Assembly (NCBI GenBank): GCA_016935665.1
Contig: JAFGQN010000119.1
Coordinates: forward strand, 1 to 64,000
Length of the DNA stretch: 64,000 nucleotides
Direction of reading: 5' to 3'
Source of the DNA: Deltaproteobacteria bacterium
GTDB lineage: Bacteria; Myxococcota_A; Polyangia; JAAYKL01
The translations under genes and the position numbers were made by a program. Positions within the stretch are counted from its first letter, which is position 1, and every line of letters starts with the position of its first letter. This document shows positions 1 through 9,098 of this stretch, piece after piece. The notes beneath the pieces were generated by a model. The model was not told where the DNA came from and did no database searches. It saw nothing but the letters and a program-made list of their open reading frames with translations.

Positions 1-10
1 ATTTTTTCAT
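1..10 (-). CDS. Start of an off-edge gene
   Basis: A minus-strand ATG at 10-8 is followed by lysine codons and runs off the left edge. A strong GGAGG ribosome-binding site lies seven bases upstream of this ATG, which is the reason for calling a start. Met-Lys-Lys would suit a signal peptide, but only three codons are visible, so no product can be named. Confidence 0.4.
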
Positions 11-689
11 TGTCACACCTCCATTTCGGGCATGAATCTACACCATCAAAAAAATTTTCTCGCGCGCGTGTTCACAGGACGGATACTATTCTTCATATCC
101 ATAACAAATGGCCATTACATTAAGGCCAACAATCCATGGACGAAACGGCAGCGTAAAAAAAGGTTCCCACGTTCCTATGGTTCCGTAGTGGTTTCTTTAT
201 CGGCCCAGTAGATTTCCAAAACAAACCCCGTTAAAATATGCCGCCATATTCGCCAATGGGCGAAAAATCATAAACAACAATGGGCCGGAAAAATGAACGA
301 TAAAAACGAACAAGCCCCGAGACGGGTCAGGTCGCGACAATTGATAGTTTTCGCTTCCGTCGCTCAAGTTCTCTGCCAGTAGCTGCTTCTAATTTCGCAG
401 CGCTGGCGACATCTCCTGTGTCGCTGCCTATCTTCACTCTTTAAAGATTCATTGCTTCGCTGGCTTTGCCTGACTGTTTGAAATCGTGGAAATGTGCAAG
501 GGCTCCAGGGGCATTGCCACAACAGCCTTGACAGGACAAACAGGATCTCCGCGCGGAGATGACTGGTAGTGACTTGTTTTCATGTTGACGTCGCGCTTTC
601 CTTATGAGACGCCCTAAATTCAAGGCAGCCGTTGATGACTGCATCGCGCTATGCAAACAAGCCTTGCGGTTTACGTGCACCGGGTTTGC

Positions 690-967
690 GAACGTGTTAA
701 CTGCGCTGCCGGTTTGTGCAAATGAGGGAGGTGGACAGTGGTAGCCAGCAACTCAGATATGTCAACCATGGTCCCGGTTTGTTCTTTTAGGCGGAGCTGG
801 AGCTTCGCGGTCCCGGGGGAGAGCTCATGAGACACCGGGGCCTATTGCCGTGCACTCAGTGCTGTCAACATCGCAGCGAACCCATAATTCGAGGAACCGG
901 ATGCGGTAGTCCCGCACGTCCGGGTCTGTGGGAGCCGGGGGAGGGCAACTTTCCTCGGCCACCCGAT
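690..967 (+). mobile_element. 3' end of a group II intron (domains V-VI)
   Basis: The stretch at about 893-927 folds like group II intron domain V: an outer stem (AACCGG with CCGGGT), the internal TGCGG/CCGCA helix and the typical GCACGTCCGG 3' strand. A GC-rich hairpin at about 931-967 fits domain VI. Upstream bases to about 690 resemble the usual region between the maturase stop and domain V, but I see no reverse transcriptase reading frame. The third base of the expected catalytic triad strand pairs poorly (A opposite G). It is best read as a truncated or ORF-less intron tail. The 5' limit is a guess, and the rest of 11-690 holds no gene I can support. Confidence 0.55.
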
Positions 968-988
968 TGGTTGGTATATGCAGATATT

Positions 989-1024
989 AGGACACTGATC
1001 GAAATTAATTTTGGTCAGTGTCCT
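989..1024 (-). terminator. Hairpin after the hybrid kinase gene
   Basis: Two 12-base arms (AGGACACTGATC and GGTCAGTGTCCT) form a near-perfect stem with a 12-base loop. It sits 27 bases downstream of the minus-strand stop at 1051, where a terminator is expected. There is no T-tract on the minus strand, so termination is only inferred. It could instead mark the insertion context of the neighbouring intron tail. Confidence 0.35.
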
Positions 1025-1050
1025 TAGTACCGGTTGTGGTGCTACCGGCG

Positions 1051-2301
1051 TCAGGATTGAACCATGCGCGGAACTGGGGGCAATGCCTGTGACAGGGACT
1101 GCAGGTCGAATGGTTTACCAATAAAACCGACTGAACCCTGAGAGAGAATATCCTTTATGTTGTCTTCCTCTGTGAATCCGGATGCAATCAGCACAGGGAC
1201 ACTTGAACGAATTTCACGCAGTTTAAAGAAGGTTTCTCTGCCACCCATAACAGGCATGATCATGTCCAGTACAACGATGTCAATATCGTCGTACATGTGG
1301 CTGAACAGTTCGACTGCCTCGAGGCCGTTTTGCGCGCACAATACCTGGTACCCCAACTTTTCAAGGATTCGCTTTGCCGAGATTCGAAACAGGTCCTCGT
1401 CGTCAATTAACAGTATTGTCCCTGAATGCATATCTGAGAATTCAAATTTTCCATCAGATGCGCCCGGGATGGCATGCTGAAACCCGGTTGTTATGGGTAT
1501 CTGAATGACAAACGAGGTGCCCGCGAGATAGGCGTTGTCTATTTTGATGGTACCTTTATGTTTTTTTATTGTTCCATATGCCATTGCCAAACCCAGACCT
1601 GTTCCCTTTCCTTTGGGTTTAGTTGAAAAGAATGGTTCAAATACTTTTTCCTGAATATCTCTGGGAATTCCTGGACCGGTATCATTAATGCTTATTTGTA
1701 CAAAATCACATGACGTACATTCTGCCATTGGCCAGACCTCACTCGAGCTCAACGTGATATTTTTTGTTTCAATGGTAATAATTCCATGGTTCCCCATCGC
1801 ATCTACTGCATTCAGGCAAATGTTCATTAAGACCTGATTCAACTGATCCGGATCGGCATTAATGTGTTTTAAATTCTCATCGAGTTTCGTCTGAATGGAA
1901 ATACCTTTGGATATGGTTCTGGTTAATATTGTCTCCACTTCTTTGACAATATCATTCGCTTGAACGTCGGCGAAATTCACCCGGTGCCGTCTGGCAAAGC
2001 TGAGAAGTCCTCTCGTTAGTTTGCTTCCGCGTTTGCAGGCGTTCAGAATGTCTTTGACATCATCTGCATACGGATGGTCGGGTGGCATTTCCGCGTCCAT
2101 CGCCGATGCCACAGCCATGATGGATGCAAGGATATTGTTCATGTCATGTGCCATGCCCCCTGCGAGTGCACCCAGCGCCTCCATTTTTTTTGCATGCGAC
2201 TGCTCTTCTATACAAGAGTGCTGCGACTCAGGATGTTCTTTGCTGGTCATAGATGCAAATATCTCATCTGCGCTCAAGATGGTTTTGGTTATTGTCAACA
2301 T
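1051..2301 (-). CDS. Hybrid histidine kinase with C-terminal receiver, no sensor domain
   Basis: A soluble hybrid kinase. A short N-terminus leads into a HisKA-type H-box ([12 protein letters not shown]) with the phosphorylated His near residue 52. An HATPase domain follows with N box (CLNAVDAM), G1 (DTGPGIP), F box (FEPFFSTK) and G2 (GTGLGLAM). The receiver covers about the last 120 residues, with acidic pair DDED, acceptor Asp in VLDMIMP and conserved Lys in GKPFD. There is no signal peptide, membrane segment or PAS domain, so the input must come from a partner. I chose the ATG at 2301 because GGAGG lies five bases upstream; the longer ATG at 2313 has no ribosome site. It lies downstream of a REC-DUF4388 gene, about 110 bases away, and may relay phosphate within this cluster. 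Confidence 0.9.
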   Translation of the reverse strand: MLTITKTILSADEIFASMTSKEHPESQHSCIEEQSHAKKMEALGALAGGMAHDMNNILASIMAVASAMDAEMPPDHPYADDVKDILNACKRGSKLTRGLLSFARRHRVNFADVQANDIVKEVETILTRTISKGISIQTKLDENLKHINADPDQLNQVLMNICLNAVDAMGNHGIITIETKNITLSSSEVWPMAECTSCDFVQISINDTGPGIPRDIQEKVFEPFFSTKPKGKGTGLGLAMAYGTIKKHKGTIKIDNAYLAGTSFVIQIPITTGFQHAIPGASDGKFEFSDMHSGTILLIDDEDLFRISAKRILEKLGYQVLCAQNGLEAVELFSHMYDDIDIVVLDMIMPVMGGRETFFKLREIRSSVPVLIASGFTEEDNIKDILSQGSVGFIGKPFDLQSLSQALPPVPRMVQS

Positions 2302-2412
2302 ATGCCCCTCCATGAAAGCAGGACTGTACTCCGAAAATGCAGGAACAGGAACACTGTTGATTTGTATAGTATGGGTTTGGAGTAGGCATTTATTCAGGAA
2401 ACCTGTGTATTT

Positions 2413-3294
2413 TCAACGGGGAGCAGCTTCGTGCCCTTTTTTAAATTTTATTGTTTGTGATGTGTTTACCAGGGTTAGTATGTCCACGAGGTCAAAAAGA
2501 ATGCGTCCCTGATATGTTCGTGTGCTGTCGATATACATCACTTGCGAATTGTCCCACTGCAAACATTGAGAGAAGCAGTTGGATATATAACGGTGAACAA
2601 CGGCCTTCAGCTGAGACTCCTGCATGATTTGTCTGCTGACAAGCTCGACAAAGAAATCCCTGCTGTGATGTTTGCATTCGCGTATCAGCTCAGAGAGTTG
2701 ATCTCTTTCAATGGCGCCCGCTGAGATCAATTCATCAAGGAAAGTAATCGGACTGTTTTGAATGTTCGCCCAGGCGATTTTTCCACGGTAATAGAAAATT
2801 TGTCCGATTTGATTTGAATTGTGGACAACGACCTCTCCGGTTCCCTTGGAGGATGCCGCTTCGAGGCAGGCAGTGACAAAGCAATTGGAATTGCGGCAGC
2901 TGTCTTTGGAGGACACGAGAAGCTGGACCAGCAGTTTAAAATCAAACGGTTTTTCCAGGTATACAACCGCTCCGTTTTGAAGCACGTCGCGGTATATTTC
3001 ATCAGAACCAAAAGCGGTCATGGCGAAGACAGGAATCTCCGGCAAATGGTTATCCACCCATTTTATCAGCGCAATACCGTTTTCTCCGGGCATTTGGATG
3101 TCACTGATAACAGCATCTATAGGGATGCCATCCAGCGCCAGAATCGCTTCTGCGGTGCTGTTACAGGTAATTACCGATAGCCCCGCTGTATTCAGATACC
3201 GTTTGATGCTTTGCAGCTGACTGACATCATCGTCCACCACCAGAATACGCATTCGTACGGATGCAGGGGGAATACTGTTTGATGCGGCACACAT
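2413..3294 (-). CDS. Response regulator: REC plus DUF4388-like (PATAN) output domain
   Basis: The N-terminal receiver spans roughly residues 15-130, with DDD at 21-23, acceptor D65 (VISDIQMP) and K115 (YLEKPFD). The remaining part resembles the DUF4388/PATAN output domain: a strand-rich core (GTGEVVVHNSNQIGQIFYY) followed by a helical tail. It has no DNA-binding domain, so it probably acts through protein contacts. It shares this layout with the protein at 6595-7380 and may be its paralogue. Starting at the Met in MRILVVDDD (position 3252) is equally possible, since neither start has a clear ribosome site. It is separated from the AAA+ gene upstream by about 130 bases, so it may have its own promoter. 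Confidence 0.8.
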   Translation of the reverse strand: MCAASNSIPPASVRMRILVVDDDVSQLQSIKRYLNTAGLSVITCNSTAEAILALDGIPIDAVISDIQMPGENGIALIKWVDNHLPEIPVFAMTAFGSDEIYRDVLQNGAVVYLEKPFDFKLLVQLLVSSKDSCRNSNCFVTACLEAASSKGTGEVVVHNSNQIGQIFYYRGKIAWANIQNSPITFLDELISAGAIERDQLSELIRECKHHSRDFFVELVSRQIMQESQLKAVVHRYISNCFSQCLQWDNSQVMYIDSTRTYQGRILFDLVDILTLVNTSQTIKFKKGHEAAPR

Positions 3295-3426
3295 TGTCGT
3301 ATAAATACTACCTTGGCCTTAAAAAGGCACTTTTTTAACCCAAAAAATCGCAAACCATTTGAATCGTTCGTGGCCGAAACCTTTCACAACGTCTGAACGC
3401 ACCGACTCATCATCGCCTTGCCTTGT

Positions 3427-4668
3427 CTACATAGCTGTGCAACTGAGTGCTTCGCGTATCTTTCCTGCGCGCAGATGATCAAGCGCGACTTTCAATCGAC
3501 CGATCTCCTCTGTTTCCCCCTGTGCCCTGAGTTCCTTGATTCGTTCACTCAAGGCGATTTGCAATGCCAGACATTGTTCATCTTCGTTTTGAGCGGATGC
3601 GAGCATTTCCTTGAACACGTCCGCTTTTCTCTTTTTGTCTTCTCTGGAGGTTTCGTCGTCGGCGTCGCTACCCGCGAAGACGTTGTCCAGTGCTGGTTCG
3701 AGGTCTGGTAAACTGGCGTGCAGATCTGCTTCAGTTGGCGCCACCGCTCTTGCGAGGTCGATGGTGATGGGCGTTTCTGTTTGTTGACTCAGTACGATGA
3801 TTTGTTTGATGGCGCCTGTCAAATGATGAATATTATCTTTTATATTTTCTGTCAGGTAATCCAGTACATCGGCGGGAAGCACATCAGGGCCGGCTTTTTT
3901 TTCTGCAATCACGCGCATCTGATCCGGGTCCGGGACCTGCAATTCCGCCGATACTCCGTTGGATAGCAGGGACGACAACTCCTGCACCAGGCCTGGAATC
4001 CGGGATATTTTGCGCGTGGAGCTGATAACCACTGGAATTCCCCGCATCGCTGCGCTTTTTATTATCTGTAAAATGTCTTCCTGGAGTCTTTCCTTCCCTG
4101 CGACGGATTCGAAGTCATCGAGCAAAATGGCTTTGAATTGATAAATCCAGTGGAGCAATTCCACCAGACTGCCCATTTGTTTGGCCCTCGCAAGCTCCAT
4201 CTCCAAATCAAAGACATTTGTATAGAGTGCCGTCTGCGTCATTTCATTGGCAATGGCATTTAACAGGTGTGTTTTCCCCTGACCGGAATTGCCAAAAAGA
4301 AACAGTATATCAAAAAATACCTGAGACTTTCCCTTTACAAGATTTTGTGCCAGTTTGTATGACAATTTATTGATGTCACATCCAACGTAATTTTCAAAAG
4401 TCATTTCCGGATTGGGCGTGTTGGAAAGCAACAGGGGTTTGTAAGCGGTACTTTGCGTCAGGAGCATGAACAGGTGATGCAGCGGTTCTTCTTTGGGGAG
4501 TTGCCGGATTGCTTCGATGGCATAGAGCAGCCCACTTTTTTCGGCGGTAATAATCGTGTTGACCTCTTCATGATGCTGCTTATCAATGACACCGGTTTTA
4601 ACACTTTCATCGAGAAATTGCGCCAGCCTGTCGTATGCGGCAGATCTCTCTTTGAAAATATCGTTCAT
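3427..4668 (-). CDS. DnaA-like AAA+ ATPase without a DNA-binding domain
   Basis: Residues about 90-300 follow the DnaA AAA+ core: FENYVGC lead-in, Walker A GNSGQGKT (126-133), Walker B ILLDD (181-185), a sensor I strand (VVISSTRK) and a lid segment HHLTGAI where DnaA has RELEGAL. The sensor II arginine is therefore replaced. Residues 300-413 are acidic, then helical and charged, with no HTH domain IV. N-terminal residues 1-85 are helical and unrecognised. Like Hda or other DnaA paralogues it probably remodels a protein or is itself controlled by nucleotide state. The start overlaps the upstream DUF4388-roadblock gene by four bases (ATGA), so the two are translationally coupled. A role with the MglA-like GTPase is inferred from the operon only. 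Confidence 0.75.
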   Translation of the reverse strand: MNDIFKERSAAYDRLAQFLDESVKTGVIDKQHHEEVNTIITAEKSGLLYAIEAIRQLPKEEPLHHLFMLLTQSTAYKPLLLSNTPNPEMTFENYVGCDINKLSYKLAQNLVKGKSQVFFDILFLFGNSGQGKTHLLNAIANEMTQTALYTNVFDLEMELARAKQMGSLVELLHWIYQFKAILLDDFESVAGKERLQEDILQIIKSAAMRGIPVVISSTRKISRIPGLVQELSSLLSNGVSAELQVPDPDQMRVIAEKKAGPDVLPADVLDYLTENIKDNIHHLTGAIKQIIVLSQQTETPITIDLARAVAPTEADLHASLPDLEPALDNVFAGSDADDETSREDKKRKADVFKEMLASAQNEDEQCLALQIALSERIKELRAQGETEEIGRLKVALDHLRAGKIREALSCTAM

Positions 4669-5441
4669 TCACTCGCTCCTGAGATGGCGGTACAGATTTT
4701 GGCGGCAGCAATTGAAATCACACCCAAAGAGGAGTCGTCTCCTGCAGCGAGGAATAAAAGATAATTCTCACCCACAGCAGAACCGAGACACGTTCCCAGA
4801 TTATCGGTGAGATAAACCTTTTGCAGTTCCTTTCTGGGGTGAGTGCCAAACACGTTGGCGACTCCGGAAATGATGCGATTATATACCTGCTCATCCACCG
4901 TCTCAGGTGTCCAGATGCAAATCTTTGAACCGTTTTTATGAAAGATGGCGGCGTATTCAATATAAGGAAAATGGGCCACCGCTGCAGATAATATTTCAGT
5001 CATTTGCAAATCTTCCATGGCCGGTGGCGGTTGCGTGACCCGCTCAGCAACGGGAGGTGCGGCCGGTGGATGGTGGTTCATTGCAATTTTCTGTGCTTCC
5101 TCTGCCTGCTTTCTCGCTTCTTCCCTGCGTTCATCCCGTGTTTTCAACGCCAGCATCAACGCACGGTGCAGGTCTATTTCCATCGATGCCTCGTCGCAGG
5201 TGGATCCCAGTCGAAATTCGAATTCGCCTTCTTCCCAGGAAACCAGTTCCACCAGTGCATCCAGACCGGAGTGGTCACCACACACCACATGTTTAAGGCC
5301 GCCCTGGTCGTAAAAAAGCCTGGCCTCGTCATCAAGCCCTGCGATGACAAGTTCACCGGTTTTCTTACCGGTTCCCGGGAACTGTACCAGGTCAACAATA
5401 CCCAGGTCTGATAATGTGCCACTTAGCGCCATGGTGTTCAC
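4665..5441 (-). CDS. DUF4388 (PATAN) plus roadblock/LC7 protein
   Basis: Residues about 5-105 form a DUF4388/PATAN-like domain (start GTLSDLGIVDLVQF, then KKTGELVIAG and FYDQGGLKHV), the same output fold seen in the receivers of this cluster. A Lys/Glu-rich helix and a Pro-rich linker follow. Residues about 145-258 resemble a roadblock/LC7 domain (EILSAAVAHFPYIEYAAIF), the fold that binds MglA-like GTPases. It could bridge the phosphorylated receivers and the GTPase encoded ten bases upstream (5451-6029). Cytoplasmic, with no membrane segment. Domain names are from recognition of typical strand patterns, not a profile search. Confidence 0.7.
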   Translation of the reverse strand: MNTMALSGTLSDLGIVDLVQFPGTGKKTGELVIAGLDDEARLFYDQGGLKHVVCGDHSGLDALVELVSWEEGEFEFRLGSTCDEASMEIDLHRALMLALKTRDERREEARKQAEEAQKIAMNHHPPAAPPVAERVTQPPPAMEDLQMTEILSAAVAHFPYIEYAAIFHKNGSKICIWTPETVDEQVYNRIISGVANVFGTHPRKELQKVYLTDNLGTCLGSAVGENYLLFLAAGDDSSLGVISIAAAKICTAISGASE

Positions 5442-5450
5442 CTTTGTGCT

Positions 5451-6029
5451 TTATATTTCGAACCCTTCGATAATCATTTTGCTAATTGTCCGGATAGTTT
5501 CCATCACACCTTTGCCCTCGGTTGCCACTGCGTTAATGGACGGCACATCCATGGAGATGGCCTGTTCGAGGGATCCCTTTTCTATGGCTCCTTGACAGTC
5601 GCGTTTGTTGTACTGCAAAACAATTGGAAATGCCCTGGGATCAACGCTGTAGGACGCGAGGTTATCAATCATCATTTCATATGCAGAGACATTTCGGTCA
5701 AATCGATGCGGATTCGAATCCGCAACAAAGACGACGCCATCCGCCCCCTCCAGCATCAGTTTTCGACTGGCTTCATAGTATACTTGTCCAGGGATGGTAT
5801 ATAAATTGAATTTTACAGCGTATCCGGAGATGCGCCCCAAATCCAGAGGAAAGAAATCGAAAAAGAGTGTACGCTCTTCCTCCGTATCCAGGGAAACCAT
5901 TTCCCCTCGCAGGTTTTCTGCAAGGCTCCTATGGATTTGCATGAGATTGGTTGTTTTACCACTCATACCTGGTCCGTAGTACACAATCTTAAACGAAATC
6001 TCTTTTTTGTCGTAGCTGATGTATGGCAT
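5451..6029 (-). CDS. mglA: MglA-like small Ras-family GTPase
   Basis: 192 residues, the normal size of MglA. The P-loop GPGMSGKTT is at 19-27, the G3 region reads TIPGQ (78-82) with Thr in place of the usual Asp, which is the MglA signature, and G4 NKRD is at 141-144. In gliding bacteria MglA in its GTP state marks the leading pole and is switched off by roadblock MglB. Here a roadblock protein is encoded immediately upstream (6034-6591) and another just downstream. The surrounding receivers suggest that two-component input controls the switch. The family assignment is firm; whether it governs motility, polarity or something else cannot be told. Confidence 0.9.
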   Translation of the reverse strand: MPYISYDKKEISFKIVYYGPGMSGKTTNLMQIHRSLAENLRGEMVSLDTEEERTLFFDFFPLDLGRISGYAVKFNLYTIPGQVYYEASRKLMLEGADGVVFVADSNPHRFDRNVSAYEMMIDNLASYSVDPRAFPIVLQYNKRDCQGAIEKGSLEQAISMDVPSINAVATEGKGVMETIRTISKMIIEGFEI

Positions 6030-6033
6030 TCAG

Positions 6034-6591
6034 TCATTCCTGCTGTTTGGTTACAAAAATTTGATCAATGAGATTTAATGCGTACTCTTTGAACTCGGGC
6101 GTTGATATCTTTTCGTCTTTACCTGTTGTTTCCCCGATTTTTCCCCGGGCACCGGATGACGACAGACTGCCATTTCTCGAGGTTGAATTCGCTGTACGTT
6201 CTCTTTGCTTTTCACGGTTGGCGATTTCAATGAGTTTGGTGCCGGCTCTTTTCGCCTCAACCCGTACCATTCCAATTCGCCGATAATCCTCAAAAACGAT
6301 TATCATCATCGCATCCTCAGTGACCAGTGAGATATGGATATGTCGCTTTTCTCCCTGTTGCAGGAGGATGGAGAACTGCTGCTCTCCGACCATTTTGGCA
6401 ACTTCCCGCGTTGCAGAGAACATCCCTGCGGTCAGCGCGGCCATGGCTGTGGTGTTGATGGATTGTGTATCACCGGATTCGCTGATTACTGTACCCTGTT
6501 TGGTGATCAGCATGATAGTGATCGGGTTGAGATCACGGCACAAGCTTTCAATGATGGGGTCCACTTCTTTTTTTTTGAAATAGTCTTTCAT
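6034..6591 (-). CDS. mglB: MglB-like roadblock/LC7 protein
   Basis: Residues about 10-110 read as a roadblock/LC7 domain: PITIMLITKQGTVISESG, then a helix with MAALTAGMFSA, then strands HIHISLVTEDAMMIIVF. This is the fold of MglB, the GTPase-activating partner of MglA. A basic and Ser-rich linker (about 125-160) joins a short C-terminal helix. It sits four bases from the GTPase gene downstream, the classic mglB-mglA order. The gene symbol is by analogy: longer C-terminal tail than most MglB proteins, so functional equivalence is inferred. Confidence 0.75.
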   Translation of the reverse strand: MKDYFKKKEVDPIIESLCRDLNPITIMLITKQGTVISESGDTQSINTTAMAALTAGMFSATREVAKMVGEQQFSILLQQGEKRHIHISLVTEDAMMIIVFEDYRRIGMVRVEAKRAGTKLIEIANREKQRERTANSTSRNGSLSSSGARGKIGETTGKDEKISTPEFKEYALNLIDQIFVTKQQE

Positions 6592-6594
6592 TAA

Positions 6595-7380
6595 CTAGCC
6601 CTCTTTATCTGTGGATGGGTGAATTTCCGTATCTGAAAAATGCGGAAAGCCATGTTCCGAAAAGAGCGGAGGTACCTCCGAGTGATGCAGCGTCACCTTC
6701 GAATTTTCATCCTTCAGCCTTGCTGCGTCCATGAGCAGAAAATCTCCTTTGCACTGTATCGTTCGCGCTTGAGGTTCATCGAACGGTAGTGAAACAAATG
6801 AGCCGCCTTTAAACGACAAACACTTATAAAACGCTTCTTCTCCCTGTAATTTACCACATTCTGCATGACACGCTGTTCTATTGTCAATATAGATCAATCC
6901 ATTTTCACCGTCGGTCGAAGTAATATGAAGCTTCAGTTTTCGGTTGGTCAAAAAAACCAGCTGAATGTAGTCAAACAGGGTGATGTCATTTACATTGCCA
7001 CTAAACGAGTTGTTCGCCGCAGATTCGTTGTGCAGCAGATCTATCATCACTTTAGGGTCAAACGGTTTTTCAACATAAAGTATGGGTCCCTTTTTCATGA
7101 GAACCTGCTGAACAGATGAACAACCAAACGCTGTGATGGCAATTATCTTCATGCCTGGACGGTTTTGAATGGTCCACTCGATGAGAGCCAGTCCGTTGAG
7201 CCGAGGCATCTGAATATCGGTGATCATCGCTTCAAAAGTTCTGTCTTTCAGTACTTCAATGGCTTCCGCACCGTCGGGACAACTGACAACTGAATATCCG
7301 GAACGGGTGAGGAATTTTCCGACACCCCAAAGTAAATGGGGATCGTCGTCAACCAGAAGTATTCTGGGTTTGGAACTCAT
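6595..7380 (-). CDS. Response regulator: REC plus DUF4388-like domain
   Basis: The receiver (about 1-120) has DDD at 11-13, acceptor D55 (MITDIQMP) and K105 (YVEKPFD). After it comes a DUF4388/PATAN-type region (NDITLFDYIQLVFL, then KLHITSTDGENGLIYIDN) in which ligand-free strands dominate. The tail after residue 220 is polar. It overlaps the upstream receiver gene by four bases and ends four bases before the roadblock gene. It belongs to the same operon as the GTPase and is a likely carrier of phosphorylation input to it. It is probably a paralogue of the protein at 2413-3294. Confidence 0.85.
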   Translation of the reverse strand: MSSKPRILLVDDDPHLLWGVGKFLTRSGYSVVSCPDGAEAIEVLKDRTFEAMITDIQMPRLNGLALIEWTIQNRPGMKIIAITAFGCSSVQQVLMKKGPILYVEKPFDPKVMIDLLHNESAANNSFSGNVNDITLFDYIQLVFLTNRKLKLHITSTDGENGLIYIDNRTACHAECGKLQGEEAFYKCLSFKGGSFVSLPFDEPQARTIQCKGDFLLMDAARLKDENSKVTLHHSEVPPLFSEHGFPHFSDTEIHPSTDKEG

Positions 7381-8003
7381 TGTCTGGCCTCACTTCTTCT
7401 GCCTCGTTTGATGTTGCCGGCAACGTCCTGTATCAGGTTCACTATTCGCGGGATGTACTCATCGATGAGCGCTTTTATATTGGGTGGCGCGTTTCCTTCC
7501 GCGTCAATTTCCGCTTCGAAAGCCCGGATTGCGCCCAACATTCCGGACAATTGATTCAATGCGAGATGTCGGTCGAAACCGGGTTCGATAGTTGCAGCTG
7601 GAGGCATGGTGGAACGGTAAGGCACCACTTTAATCCCCTGACCGGTGAGAACGCGTTCCACCTGCGCCACGAGCGAAGTGATTGAGAATGGCCGCACGAG
7701 AAACTCTGAAATCTGCCCCGCATCCCGCAAAGCTTCGAAACGCTGTGATGGCCGATTGCCGGTCACAATAATTGAACTCGGTGCAACAATTTCGCACAGT
7801 GCCTGATGAAGCACTATTGGATCTGTTTCGGTCAAATCCGTGTCCAGGATGGTGACATCGGGATTTCGCGCTTTGGCCAGTTCAAGAGTGCTGGTGCCGT
7901 TTGAAGAGACAACGATGTTGGTATCTGCAATAGACCGCTGAATATATCTTGCTTCAACCAGACTTACCATTCGATTGTCTTCAACTAGCAATATAACTGG
8001 CAA
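7377..8003 (-). CDS. Receiver-domain protein with helical C-terminus, first gene of the GTPase operon
   Basis: The receiver has ED at 8-9 and acceptor D54 (TILDTDL). The nearly invariant lysine is replaced by Arg (VRPF, R104), which usually weakens phosphorylation or the output switch. Residues 130-208 form helices (LALNQLSGMLGAIRAFEAEI and following), with a basic tail. They recall an HPt or dimerisation bundle, but I see no phosphorylatable His motif. It is the promoter-proximal gene of the operon down to 3427. A ribosome site is not obvious at the ATG (8003). Confidence 0.75.
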   Translation of the reverse strand: MPVILLVEDNRMVSLVEARYIQRSIADTNIVVSSNGTSTLELAKARNPDVTILDTDLTETDPIVLHQALCEIVAPSSIIVTGNRPSQRFEALRDAGQISEFLVRPFSITSLVAQVERVLTGQGIKVVPYRSTMPPAATIEPGFDRHLALNQLSGMLGAIRAFEAEIDAEGNAPPNIKALIDEYIPRIVNLIQDVAGNIKRGRRSEARQ

Positions 8004-8195
8004 TTTACGCCTCCGCTACTCATTTTGCAGTCCGATTCAGGACCATTCAATTTTTTACTTTTTTTCCATATTTAACTGGTTCATTCCGTATAACGGACGC
8101 GTATTGAATCGCTTTATAGTTTTCTGGGAAACTTTTGAAATGAGCGAGGAATCTTCGGGCAGGAATTTTAAATTGTCGCGCTTTTATTCGGATTT

Positions 8196-8930
8196 TCACC
8201 AGAAAATCAGCACGCCCCCTTCGAGACGCGTATCGGAGGTGTCGGTGTCGGCGTCAATATCGAATCGTGCGGATAGGGTCATATCCAGGTGTCGCCCCAG
8301 GTGAATGCTGAAAAGTGGGACATCGTTGAACGGCGTAACGCGAACGGAGCCAAGGGAGATGCGATGCCTTCCCGCAAAACCGGACCGGGAAAGGTTCGGC
8401 GGGGAGGGGCGATCGACAGCGAGGCGCTGATACGAAATACCAATGCACCATGTGAGATACGGCCCCATATCTACCATGAGCGCACCCGAGCCACGGAGAA
8501 ATCCCGGACTCTTGTTTCTGTTGTACTGGGCATGGGTATAGTCCAGACTGAATAGCGCCAACGCTTCATGGCTGAGTCTTGAACGGGCAGATACGACCAG
8601 TGCCGGTGTGAACAGAAAATGTTGATTTCCAGCGGGCCAGAGATCGGTAATCCCCAATGTAATTGAAACTGCTACAGGTGTGTCGTTTAAAAAGCTGACG
8701 GAGAGCGCAGCTGGAGCGGCTACTTCCAACCATTTTAACAATCCCGCTTTGAAACCGGCGTCGGCAATCCAGGTCCAATCGTGATTCAGTTTGGCCGCAC
8801 CCCCTTCTGCGAACAACTCCATATCACCAGCATCAAGGGTAATGGGCTTCTGGGTATCGGCCATTGTTGCCGAACTGAAAGCCAAAACGAAAATAACAAT
8901 AAGCGAAGAGGTGCACAAATTTAAACACAT
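8196..8930 (-). CDS. Secreted or outer-membrane protein, unrecognised
   Basis: A clear signal peptide (hydrophobic SLIVIFVLAFSS, cleavage near ATMA-DT at about residue 24) precedes about 220 residues rich in alternating hydrophobic and polar strands. Examples are FLFTPALVVSARSR and GPYLTWCIGISYQRLAV, and it ends in an aromatic (LIFW). Alternation plus a terminal Trp is typical of small outer-membrane barrels, so an outer-membrane location is plausible. I do not recognise the family. It stands alone between the signalling operon and a single receiver. Nothing shows its role. Confidence 0.65.
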   Translation of the reverse strand: MCLNLCTSSLIVIFVLAFSSATMADTQKPITLDAGDMELFAEGGAAKLNHDWTWIADAGFKAGLLKWLEVAAPAALSVSFLNDTPVAVSITLGITDLWPAGNQHFLFTPALVVSARSRLSHEALALFSLDYTHAQYNRNKSPGFLRGSGALMVDMGPYLTWCIGISYQRLAVDRPSPPNLSRSGFAGRHRISLGSVRVTPFNDVPLFSIHLGRHLDMTLSARFDIDADTDTSDTRLEGGVLIFW

Positions 8931-9098
8931 GGTCGCATCGTACCCGAAAATGGAATTCCGTCAAAGTAAAGGCAAAGTGGTTTGGACAATTCTCCTGGAA
9001 GATGCAGCAAACGTATTGGAGTTGGGGGCAAAATCCAATTCCAGTTAGCCGATATTCGGTGGTTCCAAACAAAAAGCCAGGGTGAAAGAGCTGTCTGG

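Noticed and set aside
827-1027. A 66-codon plus-strand frame
   Set aside because: Lies within the structured intron tail and reads through a hairpin; no protein-like character.
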